DNA from: Podarcis raffonei | Taxonomy: Eukaryota > Chordata > Lepidosauria > Squamata > Lacertidae | Direction: 5' to 3' | DNA length: 64,000 bases | Assembly: GCF_027172205.1 (NCBI RefSeq) | Contig: NC_070614.1 | Coordinates: forward strand, 43,143,001 to 43,207,000 | Part shown: one piece after another, positions 36,001-47,625 of the stretch | Layout: every line of letters starts with the position of its first letter | Position numbering within the stretch: position 1 is the first letter of the stretch | The notes under the pieces: generated by a model | Database searches by the model: none | Told to the model about the DNA's origin: nothing | Seen by the model: only the letters and a program-made list of their open reading frames with translations | Made by a program: the position numbers and the translations under genes

Positions 36001-36611
36001 CCAGTCTTCCCAATTTGAGCCATTAAGCCTTTCAAAAGGCACAGTAAAACTCTCACGCTGTTGATCTGCAGCCATCTTCCCCCCAGGGCTAAAGCTTACT
36101 CACTCTGTTTCAGCTGCCGGCCCCTCGAAGATGCTTCTTTCAGCTTCTCTGCTTCACCAGCGAACTCAGAACTGCCTTTGTCCTCTCCAGCAGGAGTTCA
36201 AAGCTGGCAGCCTTTCTTGTACTCCCTTCTCACACTTGGCAATAAAACATTGGCTTCCATAACCTATTGTAAATAAATCTGCCGTCCAGCCATTTCCTCT
36301 TGTGCACACTCTGAGGAAAAAACAACCTAGGAAGGAAATATGCAGAGACGCAGCAGTTTGAATTTCGTGTGAGGAAAAAGGAGTAATAAAGTCCAGAGAC
36401 AGCTTCTTCTATGTATAAAGCGTTTATTTACAGCAGTAAATCACCTTCAGAGCTTTCCGACATCCTCTCTGTGCAGAAAGCACTCTCAGACTAAAACCGA
36501 AAGCAGCTCACAGAACAAAGGCTGTGATGATAGCAATAGCTTTGCGTAGACGCTCCTCCCCCCAGATACAGAACATAAAGGAGGTTAACCCTATAACCAC
36601 CATATTCTACA
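33060..36611 (-). mobile_element. Second Ty1/copia fossil, lacking its 3' end
   Basis: A minus-strand copia element related to, but clearly diverged from, the one at 1753-7004. It has one LTR at the right (36268-36611), then gag with a CCHC zinc knuckle (CFCCGSSGHLVCNC), protease, integrase, and the beginning of reverse transcriptase, where it stops abruptly at about 33060. The rest of pol and the 3' LTR are missing, so it cannot be dated from LTR divergence. The insertion site is empty in the paralogous flank near 22665 and it therefore postdates the duplication. Coding is broken, with about four or more interruptions besides the lost end. Confidence 0.9.
36268..36611 (-). repeat. 5' LTR of the second copia fossil
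   Basis: About 344 bp, TG...CA on the + strand, alignable to the LTRs of the first element (AAATAAATC near its left edge, the GTCCAGAGACAG block, CGTTTATTTACA, CTTTCCGACATC). Next to it the primer-site region GGTTATGG (minus strand) is conserved. Confidence 0.8.
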
Positions 36612-38570
36612 GGTCTATTGTTCTGTAATGCTCACAGTCAGATTTCATCATCAACATATCCATACTCAAGATCGTAGAGATGTAAGATGATCCTCTTGAG
36701 TCAAGCTAATGGCGCATTTGCGTATGGCAGCCTGTACTCACACTGACCAACCGGATTCCTGTGGGAAACCTTCAAGCTGTATCCAAAAGCAAATGCACTG
36801 TCTCCACCATTGTTTCCTGTGGCAGTGAGTTCCATAGTTCATCTATGTACTGTGAAATAATATACCCCCCATTGAATTGGGTTCCCTCCCCCCAAGATTT
36901 TGTCTGAATCAGGTCTCCTTGGTGAAATTCAGAGAACTAGATTTCTGCCCTGGTGCTTGGAAAAGATGGCAACAAAGAACCATGCACAGTTCATTGGGCA
37001 AGGCATTCAATAAAGCCACAACTGAAAAGTTTTATTTTCACCAACACAAGTGATGGATCAGAACACTATATTCTTATTACAAATGTGTATTATGTATGTG
37101 GCAAGTATATTGTTGGACTTTCCACTGACTGTTGGCATCCTTCAGCAAATGTTTGATGAGCAGATAAAATTGATTATTCCTAACCATGATTGGAGAATAC
37201 AAGTAAACCAGAGCTTAATCAGATTGAAAGTGGAATGAAAGAGGACAGAGAAACTTCAGGTTATATGTGTATTCCCATAATGGAGCTCAGCTTTCTAGAA
37301 TCCAGGCTTAACCTCTGAATTATACCTCCTGTTATACAGCTCTTAAGGGCACAAAGCCACTGCTTTCTCTTAGTTTCAACTGTAAATCAGAGCCTACGTA
37401 CAGAGCTTGTACTCACTCTGGGAGTAAGGCCCATTAAATCTTAAAACACTTATTTCTGAGTAGACATCTGTACTGTTATACAGCAAGTTAACTATGCTTG
37501 TTAATGAGTGTCTGTAAGATTATGCCCCCCTTGCAGAAGGTCCAGGTATTCAAGTGGAGACAGGAATGGAAGGAAGTAGGACTACTACTACTAATAATTT
37601 TATTATTTATAACCCACCCATCTGGCTGCGTTTCTCCAGCCACTTTGGGTGGCTTACAGCAGATATAAAAACACAGTAAAACATGGAAATAAAAAGGGAG
37701 GGTGGGAGGGTCTCGCTCTTCACCCATCCCTGCTGCGAGAGCCTGCTGCAACCACCCTTTTAAGCCTCACTTCCAGGCTAGACGAGACAGCAGCCAATGG
37801 CTACAGCCAGCAAGGCACTTCCCTCCAGGAGGCACCAGTGAGTGGTCCATTTATACTGCCTTTTGGGTTGGAAAGACCCCTCCCTTTTGAGATCCACCAG
37901 CCAAGGAGAATTCCCCTCCAAAGGCCAGCAAATGTGTGTGCCTAGGCTATTGGGGAAGGAGGCTGAGAGTGGGGCAACACCATTGTCCCCCCTGGAAAAA
38001 TGGTGAGCAGCCATTGTTCTCATGCCATGTGGTTGATGTGAATCCAGGTCCACTCAGCCAAATTTCCAAGATGCTCACAACACCATACTACATTTTGGAG
38101 TCTCCATTGTTTATAAGGTCTTCTATTATGAACTCCTAACTTCTAACTTCACCAATACACCACTGGTCCCTTATTATCTTCTGAAAGGGAATTAAACACA
38201 ACAGTTTTGGATATGTGACAAACATATTCTCTTCTTCAGTTCCACAGGGGTTCACAAGCATTGAATAAATAACTAAATTCCAGCTTGGTTATTAACAGGG
38301 CTATAATTAAATCTGCTGTTCCTCAAAAATCCCTGCAGACTTTCAGTGGCCACTTGCAAAAGGAACACAAAGGATACTAAAATTAACCAGAATAATTTAA
38401 ATAGGGTCTGGGATCCATAAGTCTGATCTTACACACTCTCAGATTGCATCATCTCAGGAAACTTAATTACCATTCAAATGAGACAATTTTTATCTTGGAG
38501 TAGCTAATTATAATATTGCCAGAGAAATCATGGGTTCCATGTAGAACAGACAGTTGCCTTTGTATTGAGA
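36612..38570. other. Intergenic region between genes C and D
   Basis: No gene is seen. The V2R downstream flank resumes with the old dispersed repeat at about 36687-36960, then sequence matching 7005-7305. An L2-type tail is at 37585-37690. At 37760-37900 is the undisrupted version of the region that in unit A-B holds the olfactory-receptor fragment and the L1. From about 37990 to 38570 it aligns with the upstream flanks of genes B and C and should hold the gene D promoter (shared block at 38478-38499). Confidence 0.6.
37585..37690 (-). mobile_element. L2/CR1-type LINE tail
   Basis: Paralog of 23805-23935 with a much shorter triplet run. It reads TTATAACCCACCCATCTGGCTG and then GGGTGGCTTACAGCAGATATAAAA. 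Confidence 0.6.
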
Positions 38571-39088
38571 ATGGTGGTTTTAGTTTTCTGGCTGCTGGAA
38601 CTGATTTCTTACAATGTACATCTGGCTCACATAGCGAAATGCAGGCTCCAAGGTCCACACCATCCACTTCACTCGTATTATCAGCCAGGAGAGTTCCTCA
38701 TTGGTGGCATTGTTTACCATGGTGGCTTCATCTCCTCTCCAGCAACATTCGCTGAGGAACCCCCACCAGCGCTGACTGAAGAGCTTGTGTAAGAACTAAG
38801 TCACTCATCCATTACAACAGAGAAACGATCAGACCTAGAGTCACAGCCTGAGAGTAATGACTACAGCTGCAAACCTCTACCCATTTACCTAGTAATAACA
38901 ACTTTGCATTTCAGTGGGACATATGCTGATGCAAAAATCCATAGGAATGTCTTGTGAATTGAGAGAATAATGTAGAAGCTCCCATTTCTTGATATGAAAA
39001 TAAATATAAATGTATTGAAACGTATGCATGTTTGTGTATCTGGGAGAGCCCTTTGAAAAGCCAATTTTGATAGACTTTATCTAAACTA

Positions 39089-39448
39089 AAAGTAGAGGTA
39101 AAGGGACCCCTGACCATTAGGTTCAGTCGTGGCTGAATCTGGGGTTGCGGCACTCATCTTGCTTTATTGGCCGAGGGAGCCGGTGTACAGCTTCTGGGTC
39201 ACGTGGCCAGCATGACTAAGCCACTTCTGGCAAACCAGAGCAGCGCATGGAAACACCATTTACCTTCCCGCAGGAGCGGTACCTATTTATCTACTTGCAC
39301 TCTGACGTGCTTTCGAACTGCTAGGTTGGCAGTAGCTGGGACAGAGCAACAGGAGCTCACCCCGCCACGGGTATTCGAACCGCTGACCTTCTGATCGGCA
39401 AGTCCTAGGCTCTGTGCTTTAACCCATAGCGCCACCCGCATCCCTATA
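39089..39448 (-). mobile_element. Sauria-type tRNA-derived SINE, intron 1 of gene D
   Basis: A full-length minus-strand copy. The target duplication TTTATCTAAACTA is at 39076-39088 and 39449-39461. The empty site is in intron 1 of genes B (about 10790) and C (about 25620). Confidence 0.91.
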
Positions 39449-39892
39449 TTTATCTAAACTACTAGAGTGTTAGAAAGAATGAATTTTTAAAAACCTGTTC
39501 TGAAGCTGAATGTTTCATTTTCTGATCTAGGCTAAGCTTTGTTTCAGCACTGAAAGGTACTTATTATGAAGTATAGAATTCAGTGTATTCCAATGACAAT
39601 CACTGCTTCATGAAAAAGAGGTCACTGCAGGGAAAGACCAGAGACTGTAAGTGTCAGGAAAAGACCTCAGGTGTATACAGCAAGACGTCCCATTGGCCCC
39701 ACATTAGCAACCCAACCTTAAAAGATTGGAAAAATGGGACAATAGTAACAACATGGATTTCAGTAGAGACAAATGCACAAATCTAAGATGAGGAACACTT
39801 GACTTGCCAGTAGTACATCCACATGTCAAGGTCAAGGGATCTGCATCAACAGAAGTGTAGTGTTCTGATCAAGGGAAGTAATAGTACTGCTC

Positions 39893-40250
39893 TGTTCTGC
39901 CTTGGTCACCTGGAGTCCCGTGTCCAGTTCTGATCATTACAATTTAAGAAGGATACGTATTAGCAAGCTGGAACATATGCAGAGGACGGCAACAAAGGTG
40001 GTCTGGAAACCAAGCCTTATGAGGAACGGTTGAGGGAGTTTGGTATGTCCAGCTATGATGGGACTGAGGAGAGGAATGATAGCCATTAAAAAATATCTCA
40101 AGGGTTCTCACCAGGAAGATGGAACACACTTATTTTCTCTTGCTCCAAATAAGTGTATTAAAGAAATAAGAAAGGAGATTTCAACTAAACATCAGGAAGA
40201 ACTTTCTTCTGATAAGAACTATTCAATAGTAGAGCAGACAGAGTGTAACC
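39893..40250 (+). mobile_element. CR1-type LINE 3' fragment, intron 1 of gene D
   Basis: Third copy of the intron 1 fragment. The + strand reads RGMIAIKKYLKGSHQEDGTH and LFSLAPNKCIKEIRKEIS. It is ancestral to the duplication. Confidence 0.75.
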
Positions 40251-42399
40251 CGCCCCCCAACTCAATATGATTAACTACTGTGTTGATGTGTAAAAGGATA
40301 CATCTGTTGAAATTCCTGCTGATACAGATTGCAACTCTCATTCTAGGGTGTTGCCTAAGCTTTACCAGCACATCGTGGCCTTGGCATTTGCAGTCAAGCA
40401 GATCAATGAAGACCCTCGCATCCTACCCAATATCACCTTGGGCTTTCACTTATATGACAGCTATAACAATGCAAGGAACACATATCTTGCCACACTGCTG
40501 CTTTTATCCATTGTGGAGAAATTTGTCCCTAACTATATATGTGATGTTGAAAATAATCTGGCTGGGGTCGTTGGGGGACTTGATTCTGAAATCTCCTTTT
40601 ATGTGGCCACTGTTTTGGATATCTATAAGATTCCACAGGTAGGACACCTATGTACAATACCTCTATTAGCTTGCATAGAGAAAGAGGTAGGTTCCTTGGC
40701 ATCAGTTCAGGGTGTATCAGCAGTTCAGGGTGAAGATGAAATTGGAAGGAAAACCATGTACACCACCTTGAGATCCTTGGAAAATAAAGGCGGCACATAA
40801 TTATAATATAAGCAAACAAACAAACCTGGATAAGGAGAAAGGGTGCAATACCAGAAAAAAATATGTCACTCGTCCTTTCTCACACACACATCTAGAGCAC
40901 TGATATCCCAAATGCCACTGATGGGAAAGTGGGCTTCTCCCTCACCAGCTGTTTTTGGTTATGCAGCATTTTCTGCTTAGTGTGGAGGGTATCTGAATTG
41001 AGTTGCTGGGGAAAGCAGAAAATTGCTTACAGGATAAAAGCTGACAAGTACGTGCCAGTACTAAAATTAGTGATCTGGGCATCTCAAAAAAGCTGCTGGG
41101 AAAGGGGGGCAGGAATTGTTTACAGCCTAAAAAACTGATAGGTAGGTGCCAATACAATCATTATTCCACTTTAATGCACCAAACCAATTAAATTCACTGC
41201 GAGGTATGGCAAATTGCAGATACATTCCAGTTCTTCAGGAGTACAGTAACAGTAGTGAGCAGCTGATTCATAAGTGAAATAAATGTGCAGAAATAAAGTC
41301 TGAGAAGAGGCAGCACAGTTTTGCTGTGTGATGGTGTATGTGAATCATGAAGAAGAAAGAAGAAGCTCCAGAGAAGAAATGTGATGGTCCCAGTTTTCGG
41401 CCCATCTGTATGTGTGCCTTTTGTATAATTGAGAGAGAGGCACACAATCCGTGAAAAGTTGGCAAAGAGCATATTTGACTAACAGGGTTCACCACATAAT
41501 GTATATGAATACTGTGAAAGGAATCTACTTTCTCTCTTCTCTTCCTCCATTTACTTTTTAGCTCATTTATGGCTCTGCTCCGGTGATGAATGATAAAAGC
41601 CCAGGGCTTCCCTTCTACCAGATGGCAGCCTCAGAAGCCCTTCAGTATGAGGGAATTCTCTCTTTGCTTCTGCATTTCAGGTGGACGTGGATTGGAGTCA
41701 TTGCAACGGACAATGACAATGGAGAAAGATTTGTGCAAACCATTTCCCCAATGTTTACTAAGAGTGGTGTCTGCTTTGCATTCCTAGAAAGAATCCCCAA
41801 TTATAGTTTTATATCTGAAATTAATGGCATAATACAACAGGGGGCAAGTATAAACCATAAGATTTTTAGCAGCACAGCTAATGTAATAGTTGCCTATGGA
41901 GAATCTTATTCCATGGCAACTTTTAGATGGCTTCCATACCTATCAGAACATGATGACATGACATACAATATAAAAAGTAAAGGAACTGGGATTCAGGAAT
42001 ATTCAGTGGTGCTATTTCCTTTGAAATTCACTTCAGAAACCCACCAGGATTTCATCAGTATATTGTGCACAGAAACCCTTCCAGCACAGATGGGGACGGT
42101 TTTATCAAGGACTTCTGGCAACAGGTCTTTGGATGTGTATTCCCAGATATCACTTCAGACAAGGTGGAGGGGAATATTTGCACCGGAGAAGAGAAGCTGG
42201 AGAACCTTCCTGGATCACTTTTTGAAATGAGCATGACAGGCCACAGTTACAACATCCACAGTGCTGTCTACGCCATGGCCCATGCTTTACATGCCATGTC
42301 CACATCCAGTCTCAGACAGAGAGGAATGGTGTATGGAGGGAGAGAGAATAATCAGAATCCACAGTTTTGGCAGGTAATAGGCTGAACATCCTCAACTGG

Positions 42400-42669
42400 T
42401 AAAAAGGTAAATGGACCCCTGACCATTAGGTGCCAGTAATGGACGACTCTGGGGTTGCGGTGCTCATCTCGCTATACACGCCATGGGAGTTGGCGTACAG
42501 CATCCGGGTCTTGTGGCCAGCATGACTAAGCCCCTTCTGGCGAACCAGAGTAGTGCACGGAAATGCCATTTACCTTCCCGCCAGTGTGGTACCTATTTAT
42601 CTACTTGCACTTTGTGCTTTTGAACTTCTAGGTGGGCAGAAGCAGGGACTGAGCAACGGGAGCTCACCT
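42400..42669 (-). mobile_element. 5'-truncated SINE, intron 3 of gene D
   Basis: The tail is at the left (GGTAAATGGACCCCTGACC). The copy runs to the GAGCAACGGGAGCTCACC block and lacks the tRNA-like head. It follows exon 3 by about 25 bp. A short ACTGGT is repeated at both edges, and gene C has the empty site near 29275. Confidence 0.85.
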
Positions 42670-45600
42670 TGACTGGTGGAGACCTGCTATTCCCTTACAA
42701 AGTATGGGTTTCTGAAATGTTGTCAGCCTGTTCATTCCTCTCAGAGAAAAAAAGGCATTTGTATGAGAGAAGTTTGGAGGCCACTGATATGTTATTGCTT
42801 TCACAGATAACAAGTAGTGGTAATAGTCAAGACAGATGTTCAGCATTCTCTCTATCCCATATACACCAAATGCTGCCTCAGAGCAGGTGGTCACAAACCA
42901 GTGTTGTGTCTCCTGGGATGAATGTGATAGAGGAAAAGAAGTGTGGTGGGGACAGAGAAAGGAAGGCTGTAGAAAGGGGGGAGAGAGAAAGATGTGGGAG
43001 AGTGACAATTGCTGGTCTCTCCATCCTTGGACCTGACTCCACTCTCAGTTGACTGTATCACCACCCACCACTTGCTGTAGGTCCTGCCCACAGGAAAAAG
43101 ATACCTCAGTTCTGTATTAGAACTGCAGCCATTTCCAAACAATTGCCTTTTCTTTATTCAATCCAGCTCCATCACTTTCTGAGAAGTGTCTCATTTAACA
43201 ATACTGCAGGAGATGTGGTCTTCATCAATCAGAATGCAGAGGCAGCATCTAGCTTGGATATTGTCAATTGGATTATATTCTCCAACCAAAGTTTGCACAG
43301 AGTGAGAGTTGGAAGGATAGATCCACAAACTCCTTCGGACCAAAAATTAACCCTTGATGGAGATGCCATAACATGGCATAGGTGGTTTAATCAGGTAGGG
43401 CCACATTGTTAGATAATTCCAAAGAGATTCAATCTTGCATAAGCAATGATCATTCACCTGCATGTCTACTCACTGTCTTTTAAACTGCAAGTTACTGTGT
43501 AGAACATGACCAATGCATCCAAGTACAGGATTAAGATACAAAAGCTTACTGCTAGAAGCCACTCAAGAAGTAAAGGCAAATATTTTATTAAGGAGGTTAC
43601 AAAACAGAAGAACCCTTATACTACAAAATACAGTTAAACAAGGTTAACAGTGCAAATATACTTTAGGGACACACAAACAGAGAGCCTTCATCTGAATATG
43701 GGTGCTTTGATCTAGGTCAAATACCAGTTTTTCTATGAAAAGGCCTGGACACAGGAGTGCAGGGTTTTCCCCCAGCCAATCAGGGCCTCTGCATATATTT
43801 CGCCTGCACAAGAGGGTGTACATGGTGAAAGACCATGAAACTATGAAATGGATGTTTTTGACCTTGAAGCAATCTTACATCAGAGAGTGCACACAAGTGG
43901 TTAGTTGGAGCAACTAAATGGGTTTTTCTTTCTTCTGGAAGACTGCAATGTGAATTTTAAGTAAAAATAGAAATCTATATTAAAATAAACAAAAACATTA
44001 GGATATCTTTACATTTACAAAATACTGATATTAAACTGAGTTAAAGAGGATGCATTAATAGATAAGCCTAAAGATTTCACCTTGCTAAAATTTGGAGGAA
44101 TGGGGTGGTTGGGAAAGGGAGGTATAATAATACCAGAGCAAGAAAATGGGAACCGACAGCAGCAGGTGCAGGAGACCACTAGTCTTCTACGTTCATAAGT
44201 GGAAGAGGAGGAAGCAGGAGAAGTGGTGAAGATTGAGAGAGTGAAGGAGAGAGCTGAGAAGAAAGGTGTAAACAGCAAGTGACTGGGCATTAGGAATGGA
44301 TACATTAGTCTTTAAAAATGAGTTATCTCAAAATACGTATTCAAAAGTATATATTTTTCTTAACATGCTGAGAATTGTGTTGCAGCATTCCAGGGGGTAT
44401 CGTAGGTCCTGGATAGCTTCATTAAAATTTATGTATTTGTCTGGAATTCTGGTTGTTTTGGAATTCACCAAGATCGCATTCCTCAAAAATCTCTTATTTG
44501 GAACTCTTCCGCATCCTGCTCTTTCATTTATGGAATAGACTCAGCCTCTTTCTGTCTGTACTGAGAGATGTCGTCCAGGATCCAGCAAGAAAGTGAAGGA
44601 GGGACAGCCACCTTGCTGCTACGATTGCATCCCATGTGCAGAGGGGAAGATTGCAAACCAGCATGGTAGGAGAAATAAATAGATTAAATAGAGCCTGCTT
44701 CTTTGCCTTTAAGATTGTCTAAATTTGTTAATCTAATGAGAATGCCAATGCATTAAGAGTAGTTGGATGGTATGCAGGTCAAATCATATCTAGAGGAAGT
44801 CTTACCACTCCTTCTCACTTACACAGGCTGCACCCAGGCTGGTGTGTATAAACATTGAAATGTCAATGGCCCTGGCTGTGGCACTTACAGGACAACGTAG
44901 CTCTGAACCAACTAAATTCAACATTACCGCATTTCAGAGCATCAGACAGTACTAAACATGTGTTTTGATTTCCTTCTCAGACAGAAAGGAAACGTTACAG
45001 TAAGCTGATATGATATGAGCTCATTTCTTTACATTTTTCCAGATATGAATGACTGTCATAAATGCCCTGACAAAGACTATCCAAGCAAGAACCGTGATGC
45101 CTGTCTACCCAAGGACATAAGCTTCTTGTCTTATGAAGAACCTTTGGGCATCAGTTTAGCCTGCTTCTCTCTTTCCCTTTCCTTGATCACAGCTCTGGTA
45201 CTAGGTATATTTATGAAGCACCACGATACACCCATTGTCATTGCAAACAACCAAAACGTCACCTACACTCTCCTCATCTCTCTCCTGCTCTGCTTCCTTT
45301 GTGCATTGCTCTTCATTGGCCGACCTGAAAAGGTCACATGTCTCCTCCGGCAACCAGCTTTTGGCATCATCTTCTCAACTGCTGTTTCATGCGTCCTGGC
45401 AAAAACCTTCACTGTGGTTTTGGCCTTCATGGCTACAAAACCAGAATCCAGGATGAGGAAATGGGTGGGTAAAGGACTAGGCCACTCCATTCTCCTTTCC
45501 TGCTCCTTAGTCCAAGCAGGGATATGTACTGTGTGGCTGGCAACCTCACCCCCATACCCTGATTTAGACATGCACTCAGTGATGGAAGAAATCATACTAG

Positions 45601-46137
45601 AATGTAATGAGGGGTCTGTGGCCATGTTTTACTGTGTCCTCATCTACATGAGTTGCCTGGCAACAGTCAGTTTTGCTGTGGCTTTCCTTGCCAGGAAGTT
45701 ACCGGACAGTTTCAATGAAGCCAAGTTTATCACTTTCAGCATGTTGGTCTTCTGCAGTGTTTGGCTGTCCTTTATTCCTTCCTACCTGAGCACCAAGGGA
45801 AAATACATGGTAGCTGTGGAGATCTTCTCCATCTTAGCCTCCGGTGGTGGGTTGCTTGGTTGCATCTTTCCCCCCAAATGTTATATAATCATTCTGAGGC
45901 CTGAGCTGAACAATAGAGAACAGCTAATAAGGAAGACAATTTAAAGAAATAATAAACCTGCCCTTTGCTGTCTTCATGCTTTTTTCTGTGTGTACAGTAG
46001 AACATTTGGAAATATATGTTCAGCTGCTGCCTTATATATTTATTTCGAGAGTCAAAATTCCCGTAGTTGAAAATTCATTTGTAAAATTGACTTACAGTGG
46101 TACCTTGGGTTAAGAACTTAATTCGTTCTGGAGGTCC

Positions 46138-47507
46138 TTTTTTTTTTTTTAAGATATTTATTAAAATTTTCCACCATAATACAATAAAAAAATCAAAAAA
46201 GAGAAAAAACATAAAAAAGTTTAAAAACACATAAAGTTCACAATTCTTATTTTCTATAACATATTTCCCTGACTTCCCCACACCTCTCCCTCTTGTATTC
46301 CAGTTCAGATTGATGGTTCAACAAGTTCTTGTCCCTATTTTTAAGCCTCTTTATATTTAGTTCTTTTAAAAAAGCCATTTTTGCCTTATAGACTTCATAT
46401 TTATACATCATTGCTTATTCTTTAAAACTTTTTCTAAAGTCGACCTAAATTCCCTTCCACGATTTCCCCAATTTTCATACAAATATCCAAACAAAATAAA
46501 AACAGAACAGGTTAAATTATACACCCTTTGGATTCCCAGACTCCACCCCCCCTTTCCCGGTTTCAATCCCCAACAAACGTCCATCAGTCCATCTACTATC
46601 AGCCTGGAGATCTCACGTCCGAGGCTCTTAATTCTCTCTCAATTCCTCTCTGCTGGTTTTTTTGGTAGTCCTTAATATTAAACACCAGATCTCGGAGAAG
46701 CTCTGTCCCGATAGGGTCAATATTTCTTCCAGCCAGACCTCCATACTTAAAAGTGGAGCCCGAATCTTATTTCTTACTCCTTTTAAGTCCAAATGTCCCA
46801 AAAGCTCCAACTTTCACCTTAATCAAATTTGTAATCCATAGGTCTTCAGATCTCCACATAAGGAGATCCCTCCATTTTTCAGTTTCCAATTCAAACCAGA
46901 TTTTCATCATCAAGTTCTTATTTTCCTTTGTAGCCATCATGTCAGGCCTCTGGCCTTCCTTTATCTTTGACAACATTGCAGCTCCTCCTTCCTTTTCCTC
47001 AGGAACAACATATACCTCTTTCCCCTCACTCTCAAATCTCTCAAGTTTCTCTTCTTGGCCAGCTGCATAAGCTTCCTGAATCAAATCCTTATCAAATTCA
47101 ATGAATTTGTTTACTGTTAAGTCCAGAGTTGCAACATTTGTAGTCAAAACATCAACTTGGCCTTGTAGCTTTCCCAAGAGAACAAAGACTCTGTCCAACT
47201 TAGCTTGAATTTCCCTTCCTTCAGCCATTCTTGTAATGTCCCAAAACCCCATCTAGAGGGATTTTGGTTACTTAGTGTTCCTTCCAGTTCAAATCCAAAA
47301 ATCAAATTAGTTTGTATCAGTTCTTCCTTATTTTCAACAAAGTATAATCCAATTGTCACAAATATAGCCAGCAGAAGCAGTAGAAACAAAGTTCCCTTTT
47401 TCCGTCTTGACAGCTAGTTTGACAGCTGTCAAATTCTTCAATACCTTTCCAACAGGCTCTCTCGCGGATCACTCCCGGGTCTGAGGTGGGGTGGTACCTC
47501 AGCTCCC
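46138..47507 (-). mobile_element. HAL1-like non-autonomous L1 derivative, first insertion
   Basis: About 1.37 kb inserted in the Tigger element, with CTGGAGGTCC duplicated at 46128-46137 and 47508-47517. The A-tail is at the left (T-run at 46138) and a GC-rich 5' end at the right, so it is inserted full length on the minus strand. It carries an A-rich 3' UTR like the L1 at 7677-9686 and an ORF1-like coding stretch, but no endonuclease or reverse transcriptase. This is the design of HAL1 (half-L1) elements of mammals. Confidence 0.75.
46767..47252 (-). CDS. ORF1-like coiled-coil protein of the first HAL1-like element
   Basis: 161 codons. The N-terminal half is heptad-rich (AEGREIQAKLDRVFVLLGKL, QGQVDVLTTNVATLDLTV), consistent with a coiled coil as in L1 ORF1. 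An acidic, lysine-rich stretch and a C-terminal part (WFELETEKWRDLLMWRSEDL) follow. A shifted continuation at 46810-46628 resembles the end of the protein in the second element. I do not recognise the RNA-binding RRM of standard L1 ORF1. It is a transposon remnant, not a host gene. Confidence 0.5.
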   Translation of the reverse strand: MGFWDITRMAEGREIQAKLDRVFVLLGKLQGQVDVLTTNVATLDLTVNKFIEFDKDLIQEAYAAGQEEKLERFESEGKEVYVVPEEKEGGAAMLSKIKEGQRPDMMATKENKNLMMKIWFELETEKWRDLLMWRSEDLWITNLIKVKVGAFGTFGLKRSKK

Positions 47508-47625
47508 CTGGAGGTCCGTTTTTAACCTGAAACTGTTTTTAACCTGAAGCACCACTTTAGCTAATGGGTCCTCCTGCTGCGCTGCCGCTGCACAATTTTT
47601 GTTCTCATCCTGAAGCAAATTTCTT

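Larger units (their letters stand above)
38571..45944 (+). pseudogene. V2R gene D, six exons, 49-bp frameshifting deletion in exon 3
   Basis: Exons: 38571-38788, 40347-40638, 41562-42373, 43167-43394, 44539-44665 and 45043-45944. Splice sites and phases match gene C. Exon 3 is 812 nt instead of 861: relative to gene C, 49 bases between AGTAAAG and GAACTGGG (junction near 41980) are gone. The lost segment is bounded by AAAG on both sides, the mark of a microhomology deletion. The frame shifts at about residue 310 and meets a stop at 42228-42230, so the product would lack the cysteine-rich and membrane domains. Signal peptide, exon 2, exon 4, the cysteine-rich exon (VCTERCRPGSS; Leu changed to Arg) and the whole seven-helix exon stay open, the last ending RKTI rather than RKKN. 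The decay is therefore recent. SINEs sit in introns 1 and 3. Confidence 0.92.

Noticed and set aside
41583-42230. Long + frame as a novel 215-residue protein
   Set aside because: It is exon 3 of V2R gene D read on through the 49-bp deletion. The second half is the out-of-frame shadow of the receptor.
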